NCBI RefSeq assembly: GCF_001586785.1
Contig: NZ_LUFH02000027.1
Coordinates: forward strand, 1 to 53,985
Direction of reading: 5' to 3'
Origin: Sphaerospermopsis aphanizomenoides BCCUSP55
Lineage (GTDB): Bacteria > Cyanobacteriota > Cyanobacteriia > Cyanobacteriales > Nostocaceae
DNA: 53,985 nucleotides
In this document: one piece after another, positions 42,671 through 52,000 of the stretch
How the letters are laid out: each line of letters starts with the position of its first letter
Numbering within the stretch: the first letter of the stretch is position 1
Notes under the pieces: model-generated
Told to the model about the DNA's origin: nothing
The model's database searches: none
What the model saw: the letters and a program-made list of their open reading frames with translations, nothing else
Made by a program: the position numbers and the translations under genes

Positions 42671-43939
42671 ATGACTACATCGTTGAAGTTACGTAAAGGC
42701 TTTAGTTTTGATGAAGCCATCCTCATGACAACTCTGTCTAAGTATGCCTATGATGTTTTCCAGTACGACGATGGCAGTATTGACGATTCAGAGCTAAAGA
42801 CAGTTTACGATGCTCTTTATAAAAATCAGGGCTGGCAGTTAGTTCATACTGTTCGTAATGACCAAAGCAATGTTCGGGCGCTAATTCTCAAAAATACTAA
42901 ATCAGGAGTAGCTCATCAGTACGCAATTTCCTTCCGAGGTTCAGCAGGTATGGATAAAGGAGCGGTCAACCTGGATAATGTCGTTTCTGATGTAGATTGG
43001 AAACTGGTTGATTACGGCGCTTTGTCGATACAAAAAGCAAAAGTTGTGCGAGGGTTTCATCTGGCCTTTGAATCTGTAGCTGATGAAATTCAATGCTTCT
43101 TCCGGACTTTGCGGGGCGAATTACAACCTACAGATTTACGGTATCTGCATCAGTTACCACCCCTGAGAAAATTTGCATGCATCACGGCAATGACAGATGC
43201 AGGAGGAATTCTGCTCGGAACAGAGTTTCAGGAACAAGCCAAAGATTTGATTGCTCAAGTGATTGCTGACGGTGAAGTGGATAACGATGAAGAACTAGAG
43301 AAAATTTTTCAATTTGTAGAAGAGCAGATATTACCTAAGCAATCACCCTTAACAGAAACTGTAGAGGTATGGGTAACAGGTCACAGTTTGGGTGGCTCCT
43401 TGTCTCAACTAGGGGCGCTGTCTCTGCGACGCTGGTTCGGTTCTGCCGACAATGGAGGATTGTTGATCAAAGTTTATGCGATCGCCGCCTGTAGAATTGG
43501 CAATCAAGCATTTGTAGATTTCTACAACCAGCGCATCGGATCAGAACTGAGCTATCGCATCGAAAATACGTTGGATACGATTCCAACTATCCCCCTAAAT
43601 CCCCCCCTGCCGATCTCTTTGATCGCTCCTGAAGGACTACAAATAGGGAATATTTTCCTTGGTGAGTATGCTAACGGTGGGGAAGCGATTACAGTGACGG
43701 GATTCGGTAGTGGTCAAAGCGCGTCTATATCCTTTGGCGGACTTTTCAGCATCCCGTTTAGCGTTCCCTTTCCACACAGCCCGGAAACATATATTGAATT
43801 ATTGGGGGGTCAGAAAAAATATTGGAATGAGTTGGCTCGTCCCGTTAAGGATGTTTTCCGTCCTTTTTTGCTCGAACTGCTGGATGATGAACAGAAAAAA
43901 GATGTAAATGCCAAAGAAAATACCACCAGCGTCAATTAG
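42671..43939 (+). CDS. Lipase class 3 family protein
   Basis: This 422-residue alpha/beta-hydrolase has the lipase motif VTGHSLGGSLS with Ser239 and a late His369 in PHSPETY; the Asp is probably in the IENTLDTIP segment. No signal peptide is visible, so a cytoplasmic site or another export route is assumed. GGAG precedes the ATG, 60 bp after the big synthetase, in the same direction: co-transcription with the cluster is likely. It is closely similar to the C-terminal domain of the next protein. It could hydrolyse or form esters, possibly of the lactylate-type product; that is inference. Confidence 0.82.
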   Translation: MTTSLKLRKGFSFDEAILMTTLSKYAYDVFQYDDGSIDDSELKTVYDALYKNQGWQLVHTVRNDQSNVRALILKNTKSGVAHQYAISFRGSAGMDKGAVNLDNVVSDVDWKLVDYGALSIQKAKVVRGFHLAFESVADEIQCFFRTLRGELQPTDLRYLHQLPPLRKFACITAMTDAGGILLGTEFQEQAKDLIAQVIADGEVDNDEELEKIFQFVEEQILPKQSPLTETVEVWVTGHSLGGSLSQLGALSLRRWFGSADNGGLLIKVYAIAACRIGNQAFVDFYNQRIGSELSYRIENTLDTIPTIPLNPPLPISLIAPEGLQIGNIFLGEYANGGEAITVTGFGSGQSASISFGGLFSIPFSVPFPHSPETYIELLGGQKKYWNELARPVKDVFRPFLLELLDDEQKKDVNAKENTTSVN

Positions 43940-43982
43940 TGATGTAGCTGTTACTAAGTAACAGGGACTGAGGATTGCCGAT

Positions 43983-44017
43983 GAGGAATCGGAGCAAATT
44001 TTTTGCTCTAATTCCTC
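43983..44017 (+). terminator. Hairpin, probable terminator of the right arm
   Basis: GAGGAAT (43983-43989) pairs with ATTCCTC (44011-44017), and inside it GAGCAAA pairs with TTTGCTC around a T-rich loop. It lies 44 bp after the lipase stop. No clean T-tract follows, so termination is likely but not certain. Confidence 0.5.
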
Positions 44018-44092
44018 CTCTATTTTGGGAATGATTCAGTCTCCCCCACCAGAGCAGCATTTCTTTAACTACTAAATTTGTATACTTTTGTG
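44018..44092. repeat. 3' flank duplicated with the lipase unit (copy 1)
   Basis: The CTATTTTGGxAAT..CAGTCTCC..CTACCAGAGC-type block is repeated in diverged form at 49268-49343, after the lipase domain of the large fusion gene. The match shows that non-coding flank was copied together with the lipase sequence. Confidence 0.65.
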
Positions 44093-44259
44093 GTACACAC
44101 GGATGTCTAAAAATATTGCATTTTCACCATAAATAATTGTATAAATTTGAGGTAAGCATTCATCTGTCAGCAAGAAAGAAGAAAAGCATCAATAATAGGC
44201 TGTCAATTGCTCTCATTAACACTGGTGTAATTTGACAAAACTCCGTATCCTTGTTATTA

Positions 44260-44316
44260 ACTCAGTCGCTCTCTAGAGAATAGCTAATGACTGATTACTA
44301 ATAGCTGAATACTTAC
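44260..44316. repeat. Dispersed repeat at the right edge of the cluster (copy 2)
   Basis: Same-orientation relative of 9611-9658 (CTCTAGAGAATAGCTxA..GATTACTxATAGCTGAATACTTAC). It lies 320 bp past the first lipase stop, 90 bp before the LamG fusion gene. Confidence 0.55.
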
Positions 44317-44405
44317 AATTTGAGAACTCATCAACTAACCCTGGATTTTTCAATTTGTGTGACACTTAGATTCAATTTCTATAATTATTCAACAAGCCCT
44401 AAGTA

Positions 44406-47400
44406 ATGATAGTTATGTCAAATAATCTGATTTCCAACCAATCTGTTTTAGCGTTTGATGGACAGGATGATTACCTAGTTATTCCCAACCAAAATGCTAT
44501 TAACTTTGATCAAAATCAAAATTTCTGCATCGAACTCTGGTTAAAAGTTGGCACAATTGAACCGGGGTCTAGTACGATTTTTGATGTCAATATTATTGAA
44601 AAATGGCAAGGAAGTGCTTTTCCCTATTCTATTCGTTATAGTTCTACCAGGGGAACCATCTATGGCTCTCGCTATGATGGAAAAAATCCATCAGTTTCTT
44701 CAAAGATATTGGTTAATGACGAAAAATTTCATCATGTAGCTTTTGTTAAACAAGACTCCCAATTGTTCTTGTATGTTGATGGTGTTGAACAAAGCCAAAC
44801 CCAAGATACAACAATTCAATCTACAAAAAATAGTTCTCCTCTGTATGTAGCAGCAGGTACTTCTATTAGTAAAGGAGGAGGAGGTCGACGTTTTTTCTCA
44901 GGTCAAATTGCTGATCTTCGCCTGTGGAATATTGCTCGCACTCCAGAAGAAATTCAGCAAAATATGAACTTTCGTTTGCTGGGAAATGAGCCAGGGTTAG
45001 TGGGTTATTATCCCTTGGCTGGAGATAGTAATGATAGAACCAATAATGCTAATCACGGCACAATTAATGGTGCTATTTGGCAGCAAGAAGAAATGCCAAT
45101 TAAAGCATCCCCGTCTGTTCAATGCGTACTGTCATTTGATGGGAAAGACGATTATGTAGGCTTGCCAGCAGCAAAAATAGATTATTCTCAGGGGTTCACT
45201 GTCGAAGTTTGGGCGCGGTACACCAGCTTTCAACAATCTTGGTCAAGAATTATTGATTTCGGTAATGGAGCAGGAAAAAACAACATTGTTTTGGCTCATC
45301 TGGGAACATCTAACACCTTGGCATTCCATCTATATTCCAATGCTGGAGTAGACATGATTGAAGTCCCAAACTCTTTGGAAATGGGTAAATGGACACACTT
45401 AGCTGTGACTATTGATAAATCCGGGGTAGCTAAATTTCATCAAGATGGCAAATTAATCTTAAGTAAACCATTCCATCTTCCAGATAATGTCAACAGAACA
45501 TTGAACTATATAGCCAGAAGTAACTGGAATGATGGTTACTTTGAAGGTCAAATCTTGGAACTAAGACTGTGGAATATTGCCCGCAGCCAAGAAGAAATTC
45601 AACAAAATATTAACTCCCGTGTGACGGGAAATGAGCCAGGGTTAGTAGGTTATTATCCCTTGGCTGGAGATGCTAATGATAGAACCAATAATGCTAATCA
45701 CGGCACAATTAATGGTGCTATTTGGCAGCAGGAAGAAATGCCAATTAAAGCAATTACAAACAATGACGAAATATTGAAAACTATGCAACCAGTTTTAATG
45801 TTTGATGGTAAGGATGATTATGTAGAAGTTCCTTACAGTCAATCCCTTAATCCTAATGTATTTACTGTTTCCGCTTGGGTAAAAGTTGTCGGAGGTCAGG
45901 GAACTTGGCGTTCAGTGATTACATCCCGTGATGCCAGTCCCTTATCACAAGGTTATATTATCTACGCAGGAGATAATAATAAGTGGCAAGCTTGGGTTGG
46001 TAATAATACACAGGCTTGGGAAATTGTTGCTGGTTCAGACGTAATTCTTAATACTTGGACTCACATAACAAGTACCTTTGATGGTAAACAACTGAAACTT
46101 TATATCAATGGAACAGAAGTTGGCAGCAAAAATGTAGTTTACACACTAAATACTCGATGCCCTCTGCGAATAGGTGCTGGTGCCACTGAAGCAAAACCGC
46201 AATATTTCTATCCTGGTCAAATTGCAGAAGTTGGTGTGTGGAATAAAGCCCTTACAGGGGCAGAAATTCAGGCGAAGTTGAATCAGCGTCTGACAGGAAA
46301 AGAGCAGGGTTTAGTTGCTTATTTGCCCTTGAATGAAGGTTCGGGCAGTATCGTTACTGACAAGACAGGTAAAGGCAATAACGGTACGATTAATGGGTCT
46401 ATTTGGCAGCAAGAAGAACTGCCAATTAAAGATGTAACATCTAGTGAAAACGAGAGTAATTTAATTACAGGTGGTAATACTCCAACTAAATATGGAATTG
46501 CAGATTCAGCCTCCAATTTTTACATAGTAGATACAAACAATCCTGTCGATGGTAATGGAGAATTAACAGGGTGGGAAATTTGGGCAGAAAATACCTTACC
46601 TGTACAACTGATGATATACAGAAATGAGTCCAATGTTTGGTCAGTTGTTGGGCAAAGTGAAAGAAAAACTCCTGTTGTTGGACTAAACCAATTTTCACTT
46701 TCTGAACCTATTAAAGTCAACAAAGGTGACTTTGTGGGAATATACCATCCACAAGCAGGATGTGTCAGTTTCTTTAAAGAAAATAGTCAGGCGTGGGCTA
46801 TTGGAAATTTAAGTGGTAAAGTTTTATTTACAGGATCAGGTGCTACCTCTACAGCCTTTTCTAATTCAACTAATCGCACTTACTCATTAAGGGTTACAGG
46901 CAATGTTGAAGTAGAAACTCAGGCACCAGTATCTAAGTTTATCAAAGTCGGTCCCAAAGGTGGCTCGATATCAGGGACAGATTTTGAATTGTTACCTGAT
47001 CATACAGTCCCACAATCACGCTTAAAAAGCATTTTGTTGAATGAAGCTTGGGCCATTAGTAGACTTCAAGTTGAATACGAAAATGTTGCTTCTACTCCTG
47101 GGACAACTTATCAGACAGAAATTGTGGGAAGTGGTGGGGGTAACAGAAAAGAAGTCTCCATACAACCAGGAGATTATCTAACTAAAATCAGTGGTACATG
47201 GGGAAGGCAAGCACCAGGATATCCCAAAGAAGAAATTATCACTATTCAATTTGAAACTAAAAATGGCATTAAATCTCCTCTTTTTGGTGGAGGAAGCGGA
47301 AACTCAGAAGTCGAACCTTTCGTTTTAGAAGCTCCTGAAGGACAAGAAATTATTGGTTTCTTTGGTTCTCATGGTGGTCCCCAAAATTTGTTAGTGCGCT

Positions 47401-48890
47401 TGGGAATTTATTGCCAAGCGATATCTATCTCGGAAAATCAACAAACATCTGAACCAGTAATACCACCAGAACCCTCAGTTGTTCCTGAAAATCAACAAAC
47501 ATCTGAACCAGTAACACCGCCAGAACCCTCAGTTGTTCCTGAAAATCAACAAACATCTGAACCAGTAACACCGCCAGAACCCTCAGTTGTTCCTGAAAAT
47601 CAACAAACATCTGAACCAGTACAAACCCCTTCCATGATTATGCCTAAAAATCAACAACCCAGTAAACCAGTTTTGAAGTTCCGTAAAGGCTTTAGTTTTG
47701 ATGAAGCTATCCTGATGACAACTCTTTCTAAATATGCCTTTGATTTTTTTGAGTATGATGATGGCAGTGTTGACGATGAAGAGCTAAAAAAATTTTACAA
47801 GGCGACTTATAAAAATCAGGGATGGGACTTGGTTCACACCATCCGTAATGATGGCATAAATATTCGGGGACTAATTCTCAAAAATACTCAATCGGGAGTT
47901 GCTCATCAGTACGCAATCTCCTTAAGAGGTACATCCTTCGGTACTAAAGGTAGCGTTGTCAGCCTGGATAATATAATTTCTGATTTCGATTGGAAACTGA
48001 TTAATTACGGCGCGTTGACTGTCCAAGGGGCAAAAGTCGTGCAAGGGGTTCATCTGGCCTGTGAGGCGGTGGCTGATGAAATTCAATACTTCTTTAAGAC
48101 TCTGCGGGGTGAGCTAAAACCCTCAGATTTCCGGCAGATCTGCCAGTTACCCCCCCTACGGCAATTTGCCTGCATTACTGCTGTAGCTGATGCGGGAGGA
48201 ATTCGACTGGGAGCAGAGTTTGAACAACAAGCTCAAGATTTAGTTGCGAAAGTCCTTGCCGACGGTGAAATTGATAACGATGAAGAACTGGAGAAAATTT
48301 TACAATTTCTGGAGGAGCAGCTTTTATCTAAACTATCACCGCCAACTGAACCCATAGAAGTATGGGTAACTGGTTTCAGCTTGGGTGGAGCCTTAAGCCA
48401 AGTCATTGGTTTGTCGCTACGACGTTGGTTCGGTTCTGCTGAAGATGGGGGATTCCTGATCAAAGTTTATGCGATCGCATCACCTAAAATTGGTAATCAA
48501 AAATTTATAGATTTCTACAACCAGCAAATAGGAGCAGAACTTAGTTATCGCATCGAAAATGCTTTAGATTCAGTTCCCACATATCCTTACGATCCCCCCT
48601 TCCCGATATCTGCGATCGCTCCGGAAGGACTACAAATAGGGAATCTTTTCCTTGGCAAGTATGGTAACGGTGGCGAACCCATTACAGTTACCGGACCCGG
48701 TGGTCAAAGCGCATCTATCTCGATTCCCGGCTTTTTATCTATCCCGTTTACCGTTCCCATGCCGCACAGCCCCGAAACTTATATTCAATTATTGACGGAA
48801 CAGAAACAGTTTTGGGATCAGTTGGCTCGTCCCGTTAAGGATATTGCACGTCCTTTTCTGCTCGAACTGCTGCGTGATGAACATAAATGA
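44406..48890 (+). CDS. Large fusion: three LamG domains - beta domain - jacalin-like lectin - Pro-rich repeats - class 3 lipase
   Basis: This 1494-residue protein begins with three LamG/concanavalin-type lectin domains (about 10-235, 240-450, 465-680). Each starts with a FDGxDDYxxxP motif and ends with GTINGxIWQQEE. A beta domain follows (about 690-850), then a jacalin-like lectin domain (about 855-1005, GPKGGSISG..), a proline-rich linker of 18-residue repeats (1010-1072) and a class 3 lipase domain (about 1085-1494) with Ser1325 in VTGFSLGG. That domain is closely similar to the preceding 422-residue lipase; the usual GHSLG has Phe for His. There is no signal peptide. Lectin plus lipase suggests binding to a glycan surface and acyl ester cleavage there. 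The start could also be the ATG at 44415. Confidence 0.85.
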   Translation: MIVMSNNLISNQSVLAFDGQDDYLVIPNQNAINFDQNQNFCIELWLKVGTIEPGSSTIFDVNIIEKWQGSAFPYSIRYSSTRGTIYGSRYDGKNPSVSSKILVNDEKFHHVAFVKQDSQLFLYVDGVEQSQTQDTTIQSTKNSSPLYVAAGTSISKGGGGRRFFSGQIADLRLWNIARTPEEIQQNMNFRLLGNEPGLVGYYPLAGDSNDRTNNANHGTINGAIWQQEEMPIKASPSVQCVLSFDGKDDYVGLPAAKIDYSQGFTVEVWARYTSFQQSWSRIIDFGNGAGKNNIVLAHLGTSNTLAFHLYSNAGVDMIEVPNSLEMGKWTHLAVTIDKSGVAKFHQDGKLILSKPFHLPDNVNRTLNYIARSNWNDGYFEGQILELRLWNIARSQEEIQQNINSRVTGNEPGLVGYYPLAGDANDRTNNANHGTINGAIWQQEEMPIKAITNNDEILKTMQPVLMFDGKDDYVEVPYSQSLNPNVFTVSAWVKVVGGQGTWRSVITSRDASPLSQGYIIYAGDNNKWQAWVGNNTQAWEIVAGSDVILNTWTHITSTFDGKQLKLYINGTEVGSKNVVYTLNTRCPLRIGAGATEAKPQYFYPGQIAEVGVWNKALTGAEIQAKLNQRLTGKEQGLVAYLPLNEGSGSIVTDKTGKGNNGTINGSIWQQEELPIKDVTSSENESNLITGGNTPTKYGIADSASNFYIVDTNNPVDGNGELTGWEIWAENTLPVQLMIYRNESNVWSVVGQSERKTPVVGLNQFSLSEPIKVNKGDFVGIYHPQAGCVSFFKENSQAWAIGNLSGKVLFTGSGATSTAFSNSTNRTYSLRVTGNVEVETQAPVSKFIKVGPKGGSISGTDFELLPDHTVPQSRLKSILLNEAWAISRLQVEYENVASTPGTTYQTEIVGSGGGNRKEVSIQPGDYLTKISGTWGRQAPGYPKEEIITIQFETKNGIKSPLFGGGSGNSEVEPFVLEAPEGQEIIGFFGSHGGPQNLLVRLGIYCQAISISENQQTSEPVIPPEPSVVPENQQTSEPVTPPEPSVVPENQQTSEPVTPPEPSVVPENQQTSEPVQTPSMIMPKNQQPSKPVLKFRKGFSFDEAILMTTLSKYAFDFFEYDDGSVDDEELKKFYKATYKNQGWDLVHTIRNDGINIRGLILKNTQSGVAHQYAISLRGTSFGTKGSVVSLDNIISDFDWKLINYGALTVQGAKVVQGVHLACEAVADEIQYFFKTLRGELKPSDFRQICQLPPLRQFACITAVADAGGIRLGAEFEQQAQDLVAKVLADGEIDNDEELEKILQFLEEQLLSKLSPPTEPIEVWVTGFSLGGALSQVIGLSLRRWFGSAEDGGFLIKVYAIASPKIGNQKFIDFYNQQIGAELSYRIENALDSVPTYPYDPPFPISAIAPEGLQIGNLFLGKYGNGGEPITVTGPGGQSASISIPGFLSIPFTVPMPHSPETYIQLLTEQKQFWDQLARPVKDIARPFLLELLRDEHK
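47433..47621 (+). repeat. 54-bp in-frame tandem repeat, 3.5 copies
   Basis: Units start at 47433, 47487, 47541 and 47595 (the last is partial) and encode an 18-residue ENQQTSEPVTPPEPSVVP linker. Copies 2 and 3 are identical and copy 1 differs by two bases or so, so the array is young and likely to vary in length between strains. Confidence 0.92.
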
Positions 48891-48942
48891 GATGTAAATT
48901 CCAATTACAATACCAGCAGTATTCTCAATAGCAATGAAGATA

Positions 48943-49047
48943 TACAGCAGCTTTCAGCAGTCAGCGGTCAGCAGTCAGCAGTAAAACCCTTTTGGTGCAA
49001 GGCTTTGGCGTAAAAATTTGTACCTTATTGATCTGGAATATGCTGTA
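48943..49047. repeat. TACAGCA-ended MITE-like element, copy 2
   Basis: Ends TACAGCA (48943-48949) and TGCTGTA (49041-49047) enclose an interior nearly identical to that at 6478-6574 (CAGCAGTAAAACCCTTTTGG, TTTGTACCTTATTGATCTG). It has one additional GTCAGCG-type unit. It interrupts the duplicated lipase flank, so it came in after that duplication. Confidence 0.7.
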
Positions 49048-49267
49048 ACTATCATCAATTAACCAGGACTAGAGATGAGGAATTGGATTAAAAAATTTGG
49101 TCTAGGGAACTCCAAAGATTAAATTATCCAATTCCTGCATCTAAAGATAACGATTGCATTCTTATCCCCTTCCATCCCTTGCTTTTCCTGCTCCACAGCA
49201 GTTGCTCAACTTGGGGAAACCCCAAGAACGATTGGTTATTTTTTATTTGCAAGTCCCCTAACTCCTA

Positions 49268-49343
49268 CCCTATTTTGGTAATTCTTGCAGTCTCCGCTAC
49301 CAGAGCCGCATTTCTTCCACTACCAAATTAGTAATGTTTTGGT
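49268..49343. repeat. 3' flank duplicated with the lipase unit (copy 2)
   Basis: Diverged copy of 44018-44092, sharing CTATTTTGG, CAGTCTCC, CCAGAGC.GCATTTCTT and ACTACxAAATT in order. Confidence 0.65.
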
Positions 49344-49398
49344 TTTGGATTTCTGTGTTTGTTACCTTATACTACTCTTATGAATTTTATACTTAAAA

Positions 49399-51189
49399 AT
49401 GAACCATAGTACAGTACCATTACCAGATAATCTTGCCAATATTGCCAACCATAACCATCCACCTGGAAAACTTTGGTCACGTCGTTTGCAGATTTTAACT
49501 ACCTTTTTATTGTTCGGTATTCTCCTGTTATGGGACTGGCTGACTAGACGCTTGCAAAGGAATCAGCAGTTACGAGCTAAAATTTTGGTGCAGAAGCTGA
49601 TTCAGCTAGGTCCAACATTCATCAAATTTGGACAAGTGCTTTCTTGTCGTCCCGATCTCATACCACCTATTTATGTAGACCAACTCGCTCATCTGCAAGA
49701 CAAATTGCCTCCCTTTCCTAATGAGCAAGCTTATGAGGTCATAGAAGCGGAATTCGGATGTCCATATCACCAAATCTATGCCGAACTGAATCCCGAACCT
49801 GTTGCTGCTGCTTCTTTAGGACAAGTTTACAAGGGAAAACTCCAAACAGGTGAAATCGTTGCTGTCAAGGTACAACGTCCTGGAATCATTGATATCCTTG
49901 TTCTAGATATTTACTTGTTGCAGCAATTATCAACTTGGGTACAAAAAAATATTCCATTCATCCACACTAATATTAGAGCTTTGACCGATGAACTGGCTAA
50001 TAGTATCTTCAAAGAGATGGACTATGTGCAAGAAGGTTTAAATGGCCAGAAATTTGCCCAACTTTACGGTAATTTGCCGCAAATTTATGTGCCACGTATT
50101 TATTTAAAATACACCACAAGCCGAGTCCTGACAATGGAGTGGGTGAATGGCGAAAAAATAACTTCAACTGAGGTGACTCAAAGACAAGGATTAAACCCTG
50201 CTGATTTAATTGCTGTAGAATTTAAATTTGCTTTACAACAACTTCTCAGCGGTGGGTTTTTTCATGCCGATCCTCACCCTGGTAATGTACTAGTAACCCC
50301 AGAAGGGAAATTAGCTTACCTGGACTTTGGCATGATGAGCGAAGTGACACCAGAAACGCGTGACTTGCTGATTATCTTCTTTTTACATTTGGTAAGTGGT
50401 GATTTTCCGTCCTTGGCTGAAGACCTTGTTTCATTGGAATTTCTCCCTCCAGAAACTGACTTAGCTCCCTTAATTCCCAAACTGGCTCAGATGTTTGGCA
50501 ATATTCGAGAAACTAGTATTGCTGAATTTGGCTTCAAGCAAATGTTTGACAATCTATTAAGTTTAATTTACGAATATTCCTGGCAAATTCCTAAATTCTA
50601 TGTGTTGGTTTTTCGATGCTTTGCCACCCTGGAAGGAATAGCTCTCAAATTGAATCCCGATTTTCAGGCTTACAAAGTGGGGTATCCCTATATTTCACAA
50701 TGGGTATTAACCAAGCGATCGCCCGTGCTATGGACTGCTCTCAACAAGTTCTGTTTGAACAACAAGACAATGCAATGGGATGTAGTGTCAGATTTATTAA
50801 ATAATATTTATCAAAGTGAAGATTTTAACCTTTATCTGACATCAGAACGAATGTTAGAGTTTTTATACTCTCCTCAAGGAGATCCATTACGTCATGTTCT
50901 AGTGAATGAAGTCGTTACCAAGGTAGAAAATTTCTCAAAAGAAACTTTTGAGGAGATGATGATGTGGACGAGAGCAATAACGACTCCTTTCCCTAATATG
51001 GCGAAACTAAATAAAAATTGGGAGAATATCCAGCCATTTATAGGTAAATTTTTACTCAATACCCCTTCAAACCTTCCCTCTATCTATGAATTATCTCAAC
51101 TGTTTTTGCGGCCAGAAGCCAAACGTTTAGTGCAGGAAATAGTTAATAAATTAGGAATGCGAATATTAAAGCAGTTTATCCCAGCCTAA
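49399..51189 (+). CDS. ABC1 (AarF/UbiB) family atypical kinase
   Basis: This 596-residue ABC1 protein has an N-terminal hydrophobic segment (about 31-46), LGPTFIKFGQVLSCRPDLIPP (KxGQ motif), PVAAASLGQVYKG (Ala-rich loop), AVKVQRPG (Lys), FFHADPHPGNVLV and YLDFGMMSE (DFG). Such proteins support quinone or prenyl-lipid metabolism at membranes, and cyanobacteria have several. The motif set is canonical, unlike the fused ABC1 domain at 16475-19093, which has DYG. It stands 500 bp after the LamG fusion gene and may not belong to the cluster. Confidence 0.9.
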   Translation: MNHSTVPLPDNLANIANHNHPPGKLWSRRLQILTTFLLFGILLLWDWLTRRLQRNQQLRAKILVQKLIQLGPTFIKFGQVLSCRPDLIPPIYVDQLAHLQDKLPPFPNEQAYEVIEAEFGCPYHQIYAELNPEPVAAASLGQVYKGKLQTGEIVAVKVQRPGIIDILVLDIYLLQQLSTWVQKNIPFIHTNIRALTDELANSIFKEMDYVQEGLNGQKFAQLYGNLPQIYVPRIYLKYTTSRVLTMEWVNGEKITSTEVTQRQGLNPADLIAVEFKFALQQLLSGGFFHADPHPGNVLVTPEGKLAYLDFGMMSEVTPETRDLLIIFFLHLVSGDFPSLAEDLVSLEFLPPETDLAPLIPKLAQMFGNIRETSIAEFGFKQMFDNLLSLIYEYSWQIPKFYVLVFRCFATLEGIALKLNPDFQAYKVGYPYISQWVLTKRSPVLWTALNKFCLNNKTMQWDVVSDLLNNIYQSEDFNLYLTSERMLEFLYSPQGDPLRHVLVNEVVTKVENFSKETFEEMMMWTRAITTPFPNMAKLNKNWENIQPFIGKFLLNTPSNLPSIYELSQLFLRPEAKRLVQEIVNKLGMRILKQFIPA

Positions 51190-51228
51190 GAGAGTGTTGA
51201 AAAAGTTTGAATATTTTCACAAGATCAA

Positions 51229-51694
51229 GATCTTTTAATTGAAGCTAATCATTGTCAGTCTGAAGGAATTTATTTTTCAGATGTTATTTATGCTTCTCAA
51301 TTATCTCTTGCTATTGGTGATTGTGTTGGGGAATTAGAAATTATTGCTCAAGCAAGTGAACCAGAAGATTTTGCTAATTTAGTTATATCTACTTTTACAG
51401 CGATCGCACTCAAAACCACCAATGAAATTATTGGTGATTGTGCCTTTTGCATCTTAGCTGAAGATGGACAACAGGCGGAAATTGGTTTTACCCTGTTTAT
51501 TGGCATATTTATTTACAGAGTAGAAATTACATCGTATCCGGGCAAATTGCGATCGCGCCAACATTGCATATATTCGACTCATGGAACGTTTGGGAATGCG
51601 ACGGGAAGGACATTTTGTCAAGAGTTTGTGGTTTAAGGGTGAGTGGGTTGATGAATTGTGGTTTGCTATTTTGCGTGAGGAGTGGGAAAGATAG
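51229..51694 (+). pseudogene. Decayed GNAT acetyltransferase, with an upstream unrelated fragment
   Basis: One frame reads IALKTTNEIIGDCAFCIL..QQAEIGFTL (about 51400-51500), and another reads NIAYIRLMERLGMRREGHF and ELWFAILREEW up to a TAG at 51692-51694. Both are recognisable parts of a RimJ/RimL-type GNAT acetyltransferase. The central acetyl-CoA loop is missing and the frame shifts between them. The part from 51229 to about 51395 is open in the first frame but does not look like GNAT; I do not recognise it. No start codon is present. Confidence 0.6.
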
Positions 51695-51745
51695 ATTAGT
51701 TATAAAAAGTGATACCATTAATTGGTTGCATTAAATAGTTGTGTT

Positions 51746-52000
51746 ATGGAACGGGAAGCTTTAACAATCCGTTTTCCCTCGGAACTACTCGCAAAAGCTA
51801 GGAAAATCAAAGAAAGTAGCGAATCTCTTAATGATTTAATAGTTGAGGCTTTAGAACGTGAAGTCAGACGCAGGAGGGGATGGGCTGCACATCAGCGAAT
51901 TATTGCCAGAAGTGAAGCCATTAGAGCAAGAACTGGTACACAAGCCACTTCTACCGATATAATTCGCAGTCTTAGAGAGGGTGAGGGGAGACGTGACTAG
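51746..52000 (+). CDS. Antitoxin-like protein of a PIN toxin-antitoxin pair
   Basis: This 84-residue protein begins with a short beta-strand and helices (ALTIRFPSELLAKARKIKES, then LNDLIVEALEREVRRRR), the pattern of ribbon-helix-helix antitoxins, and ends in a basic tail that should bind the toxin. The start is the ATG at 51746. It overlaps the PIN gene, so the pair is translationally coupled; the antitoxin would neutralise the nuclease and repress its own promoter. Confidence 0.75.
   Translation: MEREALTIRFPSELLAKARKIKESSESLNDLIVEALEREVRRRRGWAAHQRIIARSEAIRARTGTQATSTDIIRSLREGEGRRD

Larger units (their letters stand above)
43940..44405. other. Non-coding region after the lipase gene
   Basis: This 466-bp region holds a strong hairpin (43983-44017), a block duplicated after the second lipase domain (44018-44092) and the dispersed repeat shared with the left cluster edge (44260-44316). 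No gene is seen. Confidence 0.5.
48891..49398. other. Non-coding region between the fusion gene and the ABC1 kinase
   Basis: This 508-bp region holds the second TACAGCA element (48943-49047), a degenerate copy of the GAGGAAT hairpin block (49075-49130) and the duplicated lipase flank (49268-49343). No gene is seen. Confidence 0.5.

Noticed and set aside
47425-47610. Minus-strand frame with four repeated 18-residue units
   Set aside because: It is the antisense reading of the 54-bp repeat in the linker of the lectin-lipase gene; the periodicity is inherited from the sense strand.
47433-47621. Possible CRISPR array
   Set aside because: The units are contiguous 54-bp tandem repeats in frame without variable spacers, inside a coding region.
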